From IMG/VR virus record IMGVR_UViG_3300046812_000278, positions 1 to 41,821 of that record: a DNA stretch of 41,821 nt; one strand, 5' to 3'. The stretch comes from a virus. The notes beneath the pieces are model-generated. The model worked only from the letters and a program-made list of their open reading frames with translations. It did not search any database and was not told where the DNA came from. Positions 1-8,256 of the stretch are shown here, piece after piece; positions within the stretch are counted from its first letter, which is position 1, and every line of letters starts with the position of its first letter. The position numbers and the translations under genes are program-made.

Positions 1-417
1 ATGTTCGGCCTCCACCGGATGCTCGTCGGCGATCTGTCGCGGTGCGGCCCTGGCGACGATCCGGCCGTCGCGATCGTGAGCCCGCGGAAGAAGCAGTCCC
101 GGATTGCGCTGAAACGAGCGCTCGCCACGTGCGCTAAGTGGCATCCACTCGGAGAAGGTGAGCCGCCGGATCTTGTCGACGCGAGGAAGGCGCTCGTGTT
201 GGTCCTGGACGATCTGGGGCTAGAGCGTGACCCGTGCGAAATCATCGACGTCATCCACGCGCGCTATGAGACTGGCCTGGTGACCTGGACGACGACCGGC
301 CTGGGCCTGGACGAGCTACGGTCGAAGTACGGCGAGGCAGTCACTAGGCGGCTCGTGGAGGGGCAGACGTCGCCGGGGCGGCTGGTGTCGTGCTTCGAGA
401 AAGCGAAGGCCTCGTGA
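1..417 (+). CDS. DnaC/IstB-like helicase loader ATPase, 5'-truncated
   Basis: This is the C-terminal part of a DnaC-type AAA+ ATPase, which loads the replicative helicase on DNA. Seen: a Walker B-like segment VLVLDDLG at about residues 66-73, then a sensor-like stretch WTTTGL and the ELRSKYGEAVTRRL segment typical of the DnaC/IstB C-terminus. No Walker A (GxxGxGKT) is present, so the true start lies left of the window and the ATG at base 1 is probably internal. The stop overlaps the next start as TGATG. It could instead belong to an IstB-like transposition helper, but the phage early-region setting favours replication. Confidence 0.7.
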   Translation: MFGLHRMLVGDLSRCGPGDDPAVAIVSPRKKQSRIALKRALATCAKWHPLGEGEPPDLVDARKALVLVLDDLGLERDPCEIIDVIHARYETGLVTWTTTGLGLDELRSKYGEAVTRRLVEGQTSPGRLVSCFEKAKAS

Positions 418-647
418 TGCATTTTAGGGGCATCCCACCCGCCATCAACGCCCTACCCGCCCCACTCTGCGACCTCCGCAGCGTCGGCGAGACGACGACA
501 ATCCTCGGCGACATCGACTGTCCGACATGCCGCCGCATCCTGAAACTCGACGGCAAGCAGTGGGCGCCGAGGCAGGACCCGAAGATGAATCCCGCCTCCC
601 GCTCCCTCATCGACCGCAAGCGAGCGGCAAGTGGAGATGAGACGTGA
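417..647 (+). CDS. small zinc-binding-type hypothetical protein
   Basis: A 76-residue protein of unknown function. The ATG at 417 overlaps the upstream stop (TGATG), and GAAGG at about 404-408 lies at Shine-Dalgarno distance, so I prefer it to the upstream in-frame codon at 390. It carries a single CPTC motif (DCPTCRR), which resembles half of a zinc knuckle, and a basic C-terminus. It sits between the helicase loader and another Cys-rich small protein in an overlapping run. I do not recognise the family. Confidence 0.6.
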   Translation: MHFRGIPPAINALPAPLCDLRSVGETTTILGDIDCPTCRRILKLDGKQWAPRQDPKMNPASRSLIDRKRAASGDET

Positions 648-967
648 GCCACTTTACCACGTTCGACGAACTCACGAAAATCGAGGCAACGCTAGAGCGC
701 GAGAACACGAATCCGCGTCTCGTGCTGGCGGTATTTCGCGAGGTAGAGAACGGAACCGAATGCGAGTTCGTGTCGGTCCGCTGCGACCGGTGCGCGCATT
801 GGGGAAAGCCTGACGCTGGCGGCTTCGGCGTCTGCAACGGACTCGATGACAAGCGTGGCGCGTTCGTGGCCGACGTCGCGGAGTACGGGAACTCGGAGCT
901 ACTGACGCGCGGTAGTTTCGGTTGCTCAATGTTCACGCCCCGAACGGAAACGGAGACGGCGAAGTGA
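644..967 (+). CDS. Cys-rich small phage protein, probable zinc binding
   Basis: A 107-residue protein starting at GTG in a GTGA overlap, with GGAG about 8 bases upstream. Seen: CDRCAHWG near residue 47, GVC about 15 residues later, and FGCSMF near the C-terminus. This C-x2-C-x-HW ... C ... FGC spacing is familiar from small cysteine proteins of phage early regions that probably bind zinc. Function unknown. It lies directly upstream of the HslV-like gene and is coupled to it by a second GTGA overlap. Confidence 0.65.
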   Translation: MSHFTTFDELTKIEATLERENTNPRLVLAVFREVENGTECEFVSVRCDRCAHWGKPDAGGFGVCNGLDDKRGAFVADVAEYGNSELLTRGSFGCSMFTPRTETETAK

Positions 968-1515
968 CACTCATCCTCGGACTACGTGATCCAATCAAGA
1001 ACCGCGCGATCGTCTGCGCCGATACGGGCGCGTGGCGCGGCGACGAGATCGGAACCTTGAAGACGCCGAAGCTCTGGGGTGCAGACGGCTGGGTGGCAGG
1101 CTTCGCGGGAAAGAAACGAACACTCGACGCCATTCAGTTCGTGCCGTTCCCGGGCGACGACTCTCCCGCGCAGCTGCACGACTACGCGATCAGGATTGCC
1201 GAAGTTGCGGCACGAATAGCTGAGCTCGTTCGACGCATCGATCTCGACCAGAAGGACGACGGCTACGGTCTGATCCTCGCGCGAGGCGAACGGCTCTGGT
1301 CGGTGTCGATCGGCGAAGTGACGGAAACTACGGCGCCGTATGCCGTCGAGGGCGCCGGGGCCGACTATGCGACGGGCGCGGTCATCATGCACTCACTCGC
1401 CGCGACACTCACGGTGGCAGAGAACGTGATGCGCACGGTCGCGACGATCACGACGCGCGTTCACGCGCCGTTCGTGTGGATGGCAACGGACGGGACGGAG
1501 GGAACGTGGACGTGA
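964..1515 (+). CDS. HslV/20S-proteasome-like Ntn-hydrolase peptidase
   Basis: The 183-residue protein matches the HslV/proteasome beta fold along its whole length (E. coli HslV is about 176 residues). From the GTG at 964 (GGAG 8 bases upstream, GTGA overlap) it begins Met-Thr-Leu-Ile. Removal of Met would expose Thr1, the family's nucleophile. Further matches: an Asp in VCADTG at mature residue 19 (HslV Asp17), a Lys in LKTPKLW at mature residue 32 (HslV Lys33), GWVAGFAGKK (HslV VIAGFAGG), and GAGADYATGA (HslV GSGGPYAQAA). Known: HslV works with the HslU unfoldase. No HslU/ClpX-like partner is seen here, so any partner would be the host's or outside the window. It could instead be an Anbu- or BPH-like relative. 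Confidence 0.75.
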   Translation: MTLILGLRDPIKNRAIVCADTGAWRGDEIGTLKTPKLWGADGWVAGFAGKKRTLDAIQFVPFPGDDSPAQLHDYAIRIAEVAARIAELVRRIDLDQKDDGYGLILARGERLWSVSIGEVTETTAPYAVEGAGADYATGAVIMHSLAATLTVAENVMRTVATITTRVHAPFVWMATDGTEGTWT

Positions 1516-1561
1516 GAATCGACGGGGCGATCGTTTGCGCGGAGTGTGGAAGGGAAAAGGG

Positions 1562-2161
1562 ATGAAAAGAAAACTCAACTTCGATCATGAGATAGTCGCC
1601 GAGGAGCACAACGATCCGCGTGAATCGGAAGTGACGCGCCCGCTTGATTTCTCGGACGGCGCATGCGCGGCAGAAGAGCTTGCATACCGAACGTACGAAG
1701 TGGACGCGAACGGCGAAGACCGATTACGTCAGACCAACTATGAGGCGTTCATGGGAGAGCGAAGCCGGCGCGCCAGGATGCGAGATCGCGCCCGTCGTAG
1801 GAGCAAAGAGCATCCGCTCCGTACAACTCGGCTCGTGGTTGGTCAGAACATCCGCGCACAGGACACCGAGCGCCCGGGTGTGCTGAAGGTCGAACAGTGG
1901 GAGGCATGGCGCTGGTGCTTCAGCGGCGAGTGCGCCTATTGCGGAGGTAAACCGGACTACGAATGCATCGAGCACGTGGTCCCGCTCTCGCGCGGCGGCG
2001 AGAACACGATCTACAACGTCGTCCCGTCATGCCAGCGATGTAACCAAGCCAAGGGCATCAAGGATGCAATCCGGTGGATGACGCGAACGGCCCGGCTCTC
2101 CGGGTTCATGGAGCGGATTGCCGTTGCGCTAGAGCGCATGAACGAAAAAACCAGCCCGTGA
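1562..2161 (+). CDS. HNH endonuclease
   Basis: A 199-residue protein with a C-terminal HNH nuclease domain: CAYCGG, then EHVVPLSRGGENT, then the Asn of YNVV and CQRCNQAKG. The two CxxC pairs form the structural zinc site, and the EH...H/N residues the metal-dependent catalytic centre. The N-terminal half is charged, with an Arg-rich stretch (RSRRARMRDRARRR). The ATG at 1562 follows a purine-rich GGGAAAAGGG, so it is preferred to the codon at 1535. HNH nucleases near terminase often help packaging or cos cleavage; a free-standing homing role is also possible. The gap to the previous gene is 46 bases. Confidence 0.85.
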   Translation: MKRKLNFDHEIVAEEHNDPRESEVTRPLDFSDGACAAEELAYRTYEVDANGEDRLRQTNYEAFMGERSRRARMRDRARRRSKEHPLRTTRLVVGQNIRAQDTERPGVLKVEQWEAWRWCFSGECAYCGGKPDYECIEHVVPLSRGGENTIYNVVPSCQRCNQAKGIKDAIRWMTRTARLSGFMERIAVALERMNEKTSP

Positions 2162-2211
2162 GAGCTGGCCTTCCCGAGTCCTTTGGCGGGGATTCACGAA
2201 AGGCTAGCACA

Positions 2212-3105
2212 GTGAACGCGACACAAACAGATCCGACCTCACCCGCCGGCATCCCGGTGGACTTCTCGTCCGCGTCGATCCACATGCCCGCCTCCGACGC
2301 GAGGGCGCTCCGGGTGTACTTCCGAAGCGGAGGGCTCTCCGGCTGCAACGGGAGCAACTGGGGGCAGCAGCTAGAGCGGCTGTTCACGACGGCGGGCGGC
2401 TCAAAGCCCTGCGAGGACTGCGGGGGAAGCGAGAAGGACGGCCGCGCCGGTAGCGGGTTCATGCCCGTGCGGAAGCCAAAGAAGAAGCGCGAGCAGAACG
2501 AAGCGCTCTCGCTCCTCATGGGCGAGGAGATCGCCGCGAAAGTGGAGGCCGAAATCCCGCAGATGAGCGGCGACTACTGCGTGTCGTGCGGCGGCCGAGG
2601 CATCGTCGCGCTACGAAAGCAGACGCGCCCGACGGGGCCGGTGACGGTGCGCCCGACAGGATCCAGCAAGCACGGGCGGGTACCGAACACGACGATCGAC
2701 GTCGACCTGCTCACGGTCGGGCGGATCCTCCGATGTATCGCCGCATTGCGCGAGGTGTGGCCCGAGGCAGTGGCGGTAATCGGTGCGAAGTTCGGCCCCG
2801 ACTCGGACAGCGAGGAAGGAGGCAACTCGCTCTTTCCCATCTACCCGCTCACGGAAGCCGGAAAGAAGCTGCTCCGAAAGAACCCGACCGGACTCCCCGC
2901 CGTGGCGCTCCTCGCGAACGAATACTCGGCAGCCATCGAGCACAACGACGCGACGAAGAAACTCCAGTTCGCGGCCGCAAAGGTGCAGGCGCAAGAGCTC
3001 TACCGTCGCGCGTGTCAAGCATGGAACGCGGCCGTCCACCCGGAGGCGAGGAGCGACCTCACCGAGCGAGCGGATCGGCTTCTCCGAGGCGAGGCGCTCC
3101 AGTGA
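2212..3105 (+). CDS. hypothetical protein with paired CxxC motifs
   Basis: A 297-residue protein. The GTG at 2212 has GAAAGG 8 bases upstream and avoids the overlap with the HNH gene that a start at 2074 would need. Seen: CEDCGG and, about 55 residues on, CVSCGGRG, a DnaJ-like CxxCxGxG zinc pattern, separated by a Lys/Arg-rich segment. The rest is mostly alpha-helical and carries no motif I recognise. Its place just before the late genes, together with the DnaJ-type zinc motif, recalls Q-type late antiterminators, but this is only a suggestion from context. It is coupled to the next gene by a GTGA overlap. Confidence 0.65.
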   Translation: MNATQTDPTSPAGIPVDFSSASIHMPASDARALRVYFRSGGLSGCNGSNWGQQLERLFTTAGGSKPCEDCGGSEKDGRAGSGFMPVRKPKKKREQNEALSLLMGEEIAAKVEAEIPQMSGDYCVSCGGRGIVALRKQTRPTGPVTVRPTGSSKHGRVPNTTIDVDLLTVGRILRCIAALREVWPEAVAVIGAKFGPDSDSEEGGNSLFPIYPLTEAGKKLLRKNPTGLPAVALLANEYSAAIEHNDATKKLQFAAAKVQAQELYRRACQAWNAAVHPEARSDLTERADRLLRGEALQ

Positions 3106-3599
3106 GACCGCCCCGGGACCCCGGCGAGCTGCTGTCGCTCCCGCAAGCCCAGCAACGGCTCGGCATGGCGGGACCGCGCGGGAGACGGCTACGCGGCGTC
3201 TTGCTCGCCAAAGAGTCCGAAGCCGGCACCCGAATCATGATTCGCCTCCAAGGCACGAAGCGGCCTAAGTGCCGAATCACGTGGAGCCTTCTCCGCCGTC
3301 ATTGTCCCGAGCTTTTCGAGTCGAAAGTGGAGCAACTCGAACGCGACATGAAGAGCTATCTGGGGTCGATTGACGCGAAAATAGCCGAAAGCGTGTCGAC
3401 GCATGTTGCCTCGCAGGTGGAGCCGCGCCTCGACGAACTGTGGCAACGAGACGAGACCATTGCGGAAAGTGTGCGCCAACTAGCGCGAAGAGTGACGCTC
3501 ATCGTAGGCCCGGAAAAGCCCGGAACGGCACACGGGAAAGCCAAAAGAGTAGAGACCCCTCGCGCGCCCGCTCAGAATTCCAGAGCAGCCGCAGAGTGA
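3102..3599 (+). CDS. putative DNA-binding coiled-coil protein
   Basis: A 165-residue protein starting at GTG in a GTGA overlap. Residues about 8-65 read like a winged-helix/excisionase-type domain (LLSLPQAQQRLGM then a basic loop, then a short strand and CRITWSLLRRHCPELF). A long amphipathic helix from about residue 66 to 130 (ESKVEQLERDMKSYLGSID onward) follows and is likely a coiled coil. The tail is basic and Pro/Ala rich. This suggests an oligomeric DNA-binding regulator or packaging accessory. No family is named with confidence. Confidence 0.6.
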   Translation: MRPPRDPGELLSLPQAQQRLGMAGPRGRRLRGVLLAKESEAGTRIMIRLQGTKRPKCRITWSLLRRHCPELFESKVEQLERDMKSYLGSIDAKIAESVSTHVASQVEPRLDELWQRDETIAESVRQLARRVTLIVGPEKPGTAHGKAKRVETPRAPAQNSRAAAE

Positions 3600-3608
3600 C
3601 AGCTCACG

Positions 3609-3791
3609 ATGTGGCTCGACCTCCCGCCGCGACTATCGCTTCGCCAGCAAATCCAAGACGACTTCGACGCACACCGCACCCCAACGGGATCGGTAGCGAC
3701 ATCGCCGACGAAGCGACGACGCAAACCTTCCAGCGAGCGCCGAGACGCGACGGAAGCCGAGACGATTGTCGCGAGCGCAGGGAAGGCGTGA
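3609..3791 (+). CDS. small hypothetical protein
   Basis: A 60-residue ORF starting at ATG, 9 bases after the previous stop. It has no clear Shine-Dalgarno and no recognised domain. It begins with a hydrophobic patch (MWLDLPPRLSL), then is hydrophilic with a basic TKRRRKPSSERR segment. Kept because it fills the space between two genes on the same strand and its frame is free of stops. It could be non-coding. Confidence 0.4.
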   Translation: MWLDLPPRLSLRQQIQDDFDAHRTPTGSVATSPTKRRRKPSSERRDATEAETIVASAGKA

Positions 3792-3794
3792 CAG

Positions 3795-3971
3795 ATGGAC
3801 GACACAGAACGTGACCCGTTCGGGTTTCCGACAGCAGGAGCGATCGTCACCGGTTGCCCCGATGGTTCCATAACCGTCGAGTACTCCTGCGGTGCCAAGG
3901 CGCAAGCGAAGGCAAACGACGCTGTCCTCTGGACGCTGCCGGCGCTTCGTAAGACCGCGCGCAAGGCGTGA
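3795..3971 (+). CDS. small hypothetical protein (58 aa), possibly extended past its TGA
   Basis: A 58-residue ORF from the ATG 3 bases after the previous stop. It reads as a compact acidic-to-basic small protein (MDDTERDPFGFPTAGAIV ... KTARKA), with two Cys. No family recognised. After the TGA at 3969-3971 the same frame stays open to a TAG at 4140-4142 (56 more codons), so either stop-codon readthrough or an old nonsense mutation in a longer gene is possible. Confidence 0.45.
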   Translation: MDDTERDPFGFPTAGAIVTGCPDGSITVEYSCGAKAQAKANDAVLWTLPALRKTARKA

Positions 3972-4204
3972 CGGGAAAAGATTTGGGATGCCCTCGACGG
4001 GGAACAGCCGTCGCCAGCCTGTTTCGCTGGTAGTCGTAGCAACGGGCCGTCCGGAACCAACGGAACGACTCGACACTCTGGTGAGAAGCCGGAGCATCCC
4101 GCCAACGATGGCGCGGCATTCCGCCGTAGCCGACTGAAGTAGCAGCAAGACACTCGCAAGCTGACGCCGAGCGCAACGGGCGATGGCGAGTAGGAGCAGC
4201 GAAA
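3972..4204 (+). other. 233-base stretch before terminase without a clear gene
   Basis: The only long open frame is the in-frame continuation of the preceding 58-residue ORF (REKIWDALDGEQ... to RRSRLK at 4142). A 49-codon ATG ORF at 3988-4137 lies in another frame and looks random. No tRNA, terminator with T-run, or convincing -35/-10 pair was seen. AGGAG at 4192-4196 is the ribosome-binding site of the small terminase gene. Confidence 0.4.
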
Positions 4205-4672
4205 ATGAACGGCGTGCCGACACCGGCCGACGTGGAGATTGTGTTTCGGACGCACTACCTGCGAACGGGAAACATCCGAGCATCGGCGAGACAGGCGAAG
4301 ATACCGGAACGGACAGGGCAAGATCTCGCGACACGGGCTCAAGCTGACCCGGAATTCACGCAAGCCCGCGCAGCTATGTATGCCCGCGCGCTTCCCGACG
4401 CCGAACGCATGCTCGTGAGCGCGCTCGAGATCGCGTACGACCGACTCGAGGCGGGACCCGAGTCGGTGCTCTCGGATCTGCCGGGTGGCGCGTCGAAGGT
4501 CACCATTCAGGACCCGGGACCGCAGTACCTCCGAGGCATCGCGGACGGCACGAAAGTCCTGACGCTCGTGCGCAAGGCTGCCGAGCCGACCGCGACCGAC
4601 ACAGGCCCTTCCGTGATCGTGAATCTCACGGTCGAATCGCCGCCTCCGAAGCCTGACATCGATGGCGCTTGA
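4205..4672 (+). CDS. terS: terminase small subunit
   Basis: A 155-residue protein directly upstream of the large terminase, with an AGGAG 8 bases before the ATG. The N-terminal region (residues about 8-45: VEIVFRTHYLRTGNIRASAR, then QAKIPERTGQDLATR) has the helix-turn-helix layout of TerS DNA-recognition domains: a gap-free helix, a turn, and a recognition helix. The central part is helical and would form the oligomer core; the tail is Pro-rich. TerS recognises the packaging site and regulates the TerL motor. It overlaps terL by 11 bases. The call rests mainly on HTH plus position. Confidence 0.75.
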   Translation: MNGVPTPADVEIVFRTHYLRTGNIRASARQAKIPERTGQDLATRAQADPEFTQARAAMYARALPDAERMLVSALEIAYDRLEAGPESVLSDLPGGASKVTIQDPGPQYLRGIADGTKVLTLVRKAAEPTATDTGPSVIVNLTVESPPPKPDIDGA

Positions 4673-5939
4673 GTTCACGCTCGACCGTCACCAGTCGCGA
4701 GCGTTTCAGATGGTGCGGCCCGGCGTGGTCTGCACGTTCCCGCTCGGCCGTGGCAGCGGCAAAAGCTTCCTGGCTCGGTCGCTGATTCATACCGGCGGAC
4801 TGAACCAACCTGGCGCGCACGTCGGGCTCATCATGCCGTCGCTCAAGCAGGCGCGGCAGGTGTTCTGGCCGGCGCTGCTCGACGACTTCGAGGGTGCGCT
4901 TCGTGGCTCTCTTCGTGGTCCGCCGAACCGCACCGAGCTGACCGCCACCTATGCGAACGGCTCACGCTTCACGACGTGGGGCACCGAGAACGCGGGCGGC
5001 ATCCGCGGCCAACGCTTCACGCGAATCATCCAAGACGAGACGGACCTGATCGACCCAGCTACCGAGCACGCGGTCATCACACCGACGTTTTCCAGAGTGG
5101 GCCGCAACTTCGAGCACGCCAAGTTTGGCACGCCTCTCCGCGGTCGATACGGATCGCTCTACGCGACGTTCTCGCTTGTCGGCAAAGAGCCCGGCTTCGA
5201 CGGTTTCAAGCTCCGGAGCGAGGAAAGTCCGCAAGTCGACCAGGAGTGGCTCGCTCGCGTGAAAGCGACGACGCCGCCCGACATCTTCCGCCGCGAGTAC
5301 GAGTGCGACTTTGATAGCGGCGAAGGCCTCGTCTACGACCTCTTCGACGAGAACTTCCACGTACGGGAACCGTTCGCGAATCAGGTTTGGTCCGAAGTCC
5401 TCGTCGGCGTCGACTGGGGCTACGCACATGCCGGCGCGATGATTGTGATCGGCGTCATCGGCAACGGCGAAGACGCGCAGGCTCACGTCATCGAGGAAGT
5501 CTACACGCCGGGCAAGGTGCTCGACTGGTGGACGGATGCGGCGCGAGATATTCAGCGGCGGTACCAGCGCGCCCGATTCTTCTGCGACCCCTCTCAGCCC
5601 GCCTCGGTAGAGACGCTCTCCGGCGCGCTCGGCAAGTGGGTCGAGGCTGGAGATAACAAGCACGACCAGGGCATTGCTCGCGTGGCGACGATGCTCATGC
5701 GTACTGGCGAAGAGCCGAAGTGGTGGGCGCGTCTGTACGTTTCGGCGAAGTGCCCGAACGTCATCCGCGAGTTCAAGACCTATCGGCGCCGGAAAGATCC
5801 GAAGCGCGACGACCGCTACCTCGACGACGTCGAGAAGCGCGACGACGACGCCATGGACGCGATCCGGTACGCGCTGCTTTCCCGCTTCGGAGCGCCCCCC
5901 AACATTCGACACGAGTGGACGGCTACGAGCTTCGGATGA
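4662..5939 (+). CDS. terL: terminase large subunit
   Basis: A 425-residue packaging motor and nuclease. ATPase domain: Walker A GRGSGKS at 29-35, Walker B RIIQDE at 121-126, coupling-type segment around GTPLRG. RNase H-like nuclease domain: VGVDWGYAH with Asp251, FFCDP with Asp309, and the RDDDAMDAIRYA acidic triad near 393-404. Length and motif order are typical of TerL. It cuts concatemeric DNA and pumps it into the prohead through the portal encoded next. It overlaps terS by 11 bases, implying translational coupling. Confidence 0.95.
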   Translation: MALEFTLDRHQSRAFQMVRPGVVCTFPLGRGSGKSFLARSLIHTGGLNQPGAHVGLIMPSLKQARQVFWPALLDDFEGALRGSLRGPPNRTELTATYANGSRFTTWGTENAGGIRGQRFTRIIQDETDLIDPATEHAVITPTFSRVGRNFEHAKFGTPLRGRYGSLYATFSLVGKEPGFDGFKLRSEESPQVDQEWLARVKATTPPDIFRREYECDFDSGEGLVYDLFDENFHVREPFANQVWSEVLVGVDWGYAHAGAMIVIGVIGNGEDAQAHVIEEVYTPGKVLDWWTDAARDIQRRYQRARFFCDPSQPASVETLSGALGKWVEAGDNKHDQGIARVATMLMRTGEEPKWWARLYVSAKCPNVIREFKTYRRRKDPKRDDRYLDDVEKRDDDAMDAIRYALLSRFGAPPNIRHEWTATSFG

Positions 5940-5942
5940 GCC

Positions 5943-7784
5943 ATGGCCGACCCGTTTGCAGTCCTCCAGAAAAACCTCACCCCGCGCTACCGCTGGATCG
6001 ATAGGCTCGAAGCCTACGTCGAGGGTCGGCAGTATGCGGGCCTGGCGCCTTGGTTCGCTGACGGCGTTCCGCTGCTCGACCGTGCGCCGTGCATCGTCGA
6101 GCCGATTGCCGAGAACGCGATCGAATCGTTCGTTGACTTGTGTCTCGGCGAGGGCCGCTTCCCTTGCATCACGAGCCATGTTGACGAGAGCGACGACCTC
6201 TTCGACCCACGTTTCGGCCTGAGCGAGACGGACAGCGAAGAACTCGACCGCGCCATTCAGCATATCGCCAAGCAGGCGAACCTGGAGCAGACAGCCCGCG
6301 ACGCGATGGCGTGGGCGCTCGGTGAGCGCTCGGTCGCCGCAATCATCTGCGTTCGTGACGGCAAGCTGGCGATCGACAACGAGCACGCGAAGAGCGCGGA
6401 GCCGACGTTTGATCCGCAGCGGCCCACTGTTGTCACGAAGCTTGAAATCCGATTCCCGTACATCGACACGTACTGGAACGACGCCGAGAAGAAGTGGAAG
6501 CAACGCTGCCTCCTCTATCGCCGCGTCATCGACGACAAGTTCGACACTGTCTACAAGCCCATCGAGGCGCATGAGAGCGGTGAAGAGCCAGGCCCCGGCG
6601 AGTGGACGCCTGAGACGCAGACCGAGCACGGCTTCACGTTCTGTCCGGTCGTCTGGTACGCGCACCGCAAGACGGTTGCGACCGATCGCGGCTTCGACGG
6701 CGTCTCGCTGCATGAGCGCCAGCTTGACGAAATCGACGCGCTGAACCGCACGCTTTCGCAGAAGCACCGCGCGGGGCTCTATTGCGGCGATCCGCAGCCA
6801 ATCGAAACGGGTGTAGCCGAGGACGTGAACCCGGCGCCGATGGGTCAGGCCGCGCAGGGGATGAAGCCCTACGCGGACGCCAGCGGTCGGGTGCTCGAAG
6901 ACCCGGCGACCCGCGAACAGAATCAGCGCTGGCAAACGGCCGGCGGCGGCCCTGCGGGACGCAAACGCGGCCCCGGCGTCATCTGGCGCTACCCGAATCC
7001 GGCAACGAAAGTCGAATACCTCGTGCTGCCGCCCGAGGCCTTGAAGGTTCTCGAAGACGAAGCGAGCGCGCTCCGCGGCATCATCGCAAACGCATTCTCC
7101 TGGGTCCGTAGCGATCCGGCGAGCATGGGCGAAGGCAGTCACCGGCAGGTCTCGCTCTCGAACATCTCCGGCAAGGCGCTCGCGTGGATGTACAAGCGCC
7201 AGACGACGGCGTGCGACACGCTGCGGCCTGACTTCTGGAACGGCTGGCTTCTGCCGGTCGTCAACATGCTGCTGCGCGCGGCGCTGTCGTTCGCGACTGA
7301 TAAGAGCCGCGGCGAGCTGTATCTGCCCGGCCTCGCGAAGTTCCCGACGCTCCTCGCTCGTTTCGAGCAAGACGTCGCGAAGGGCAACGACCAAGCCGGC
7401 AAGCCCGTCACGGTCAAGCAGTGGTTCTCGCCGGTGCTGTCGCCGCAGTGGGGGCCATACTTCCCGCCGACCGAGGAAGACCAGAAGCGCGTCTCTGACC
7501 AGACGAAGCAAGACCACGACTCGGGCTTCATTACGAAGCGCACGGCAGTCGGAAAGCTCGCCGAGTTCTACGGCGACATCGACAACGTCGATGAGTACGT
7601 GAAGACGCTCGAGGACGAAGCGCAGAAGAAATCCGACGATGAGCACGCCAAGCAGCTCGAAGTGCAAAAGCAGCTCGGCGAGACCTTGAAGGATGGCGGT
7701 TCCAAGTCCGGAGCACGAAGCGGCAACGGAGCGAAACCGGAACCGGTTGGCCGCAGCGGTGGGGCTGTGGGCGCTGTGGCCTAG
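5943..7784 (+). CDS. portal protein
   Basis: A 613-residue protein, 3 bases after terL. Portal features: an N-terminal helical region, a long alpha/beta wing, a segment LDEIDALNRTLSQKHRAGLY typical of the portal stem area, and a charged helical C-terminus (LEDEAQKKSDDEHAKQLE). The portal forms the dodecameric ring at the capsid vertex that docks TerL and later the neck. Position between TerL and a Mu-F-like minor head protein is classic. Its last 92 bases are also read in another frame by the next gene. Confidence 0.88.
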   Translation: MADPFAVLQKNLTPRYRWIDRLEAYVEGRQYAGLAPWFADGVPLLDRAPCIVEPIAENAIESFVDLCLGEGRFPCITSHVDESDDLFDPRFGLSETDSEELDRAIQHIAKQANLEQTARDAMAWALGERSVAAIICVRDGKLAIDNEHAKSAEPTFDPQRPTVVTKLEIRFPYIDTYWNDAEKKWKQRCLLYRRVIDDKFDTVYKPIEAHESGEEPGPGEWTPETQTEHGFTFCPVVWYAHRKTVATDRGFDGVSLHERQLDEIDALNRTLSQKHRAGLYCGDPQPIETGVAEDVNPAPMGQAAQGMKPYADASGRVLEDPATREQNQRWQTAGGGPAGRKRGPGVIWRYPNPATKVEYLVLPPEALKVLEDEASALRGIIANAFSWVRSDPASMGEGSHRQVSLSNISGKALAWMYKRQTTACDTLRPDFWNGWLLPVVNMLLRAALSFATDKSRGELYLPGLAKFPTLLARFEQDVAKGNDQAGKPVTVKQWFSPVLSPQWGPYFPPTEEDQKRVSDQTKQDHDSGFITKRTAVGKLAEFYGDIDNVDEYVKTLEDEAQKKSDDEHAKQLEVQKQLGETLKDGGSKSGARSGNGAKPEPVGRSGGAVGAVA

Positions 7785-8244
7785 AAGCCGCAAGACCGAC
7801 GCTCTCACGGCGGCGCTCGTTCATGGGCGCATCGACGCCATGCAGACGGGCGCCGACGTCGCGAACGCGCAAGCTAAGGCGAAGATCGCGGCGCTCGACT
7901 TTGAGATCACGAAAGCCGAGGCGAGGCACGCTCAGCGGGTCGCGTCCAACTATGCCGAGATCGTGCAAACGACCGGCGAAGTAGACGCGGCAGCGCTCGA
8001 ACGAATCGCCGTCACCGAGACGTCTCGCGCGTTCAACGATGGCGTTGTCGAGCAGGCGCGTCAGATACAGGAAGAGACCGGCGTCGAACTAGAACGCATC
8101 TGGCGAGCCGAAGGGAACGCCTGCGAAGAGTGCGCGGGGCTCGACGGCAAGACGGTTGGCGTCAACGAGGACTTCCCGGAAGGGGAGCCCGGTTCGATCC
8201 ACCCGAATTGTAACTGTGAGTCCGAGATTCAACCGAAGCATTGA
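7693..8244 (+). CDS. minor head protein, Mu F / SPP1 gp7-like C-terminal domain
   Basis: A 183-residue protein whose second half has the head-morphogenesis signature: IAVTETSRAFNDGVVEQA, then ERIWRAEGNACEECAGLDGKTV and PGSIHPNCNCE. The CxxC ... HPNCNC cysteines and His are the usual metal-type pattern of this domain. These proteins are minor capsid components near the portal. The start is uncertain. The ATG at 7693 overlaps the portal gene by 92 bases out of frame and has AAGG too close to it; a later start would shorten the N-terminal helix. It is shorter than Mu F, holding little beyond the C-terminal domain. Confidence 0.8.
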   Translation: MAVPSPEHEAATERNRNRLAAAVGLWALWPRSRKTDALTAALVHGRIDAMQTGADVANAQAKAKIAALDFEITKAEARHAQRVASNYAEIVQTTGEVDAAALERIAVTETSRAFNDGVVEQARQIQEETGVELERIWRAEGNACEECAGLDGKTVGVNEDFPEGEPGSIHPNCNCESEIQPKH

Positions 8245-8256
8245 AAGTGGGGTTTC

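Noticed and set aside
3892-4137. 81-codon + strand frame (or 49 codons from 3988)
   Set aside because: Random-looking, Arg-rich, no ribosome-binding site; the frame continuing the 3795 ORF is at least as plausible.
3572-4678. 368-codon minus-strand open frame over the pre-terminase gap
   Set aside because: Very rich in Arg/Ser/Cys, opposite terS, no recognisable domain; treated as a shadow despite covering the gap.
4962-7808. 948-codon minus-strand open frame
   Set aside because: It lies antisense to terL and portal, which have clear motifs. Long antisense frames are common opposite GC-rich genes.
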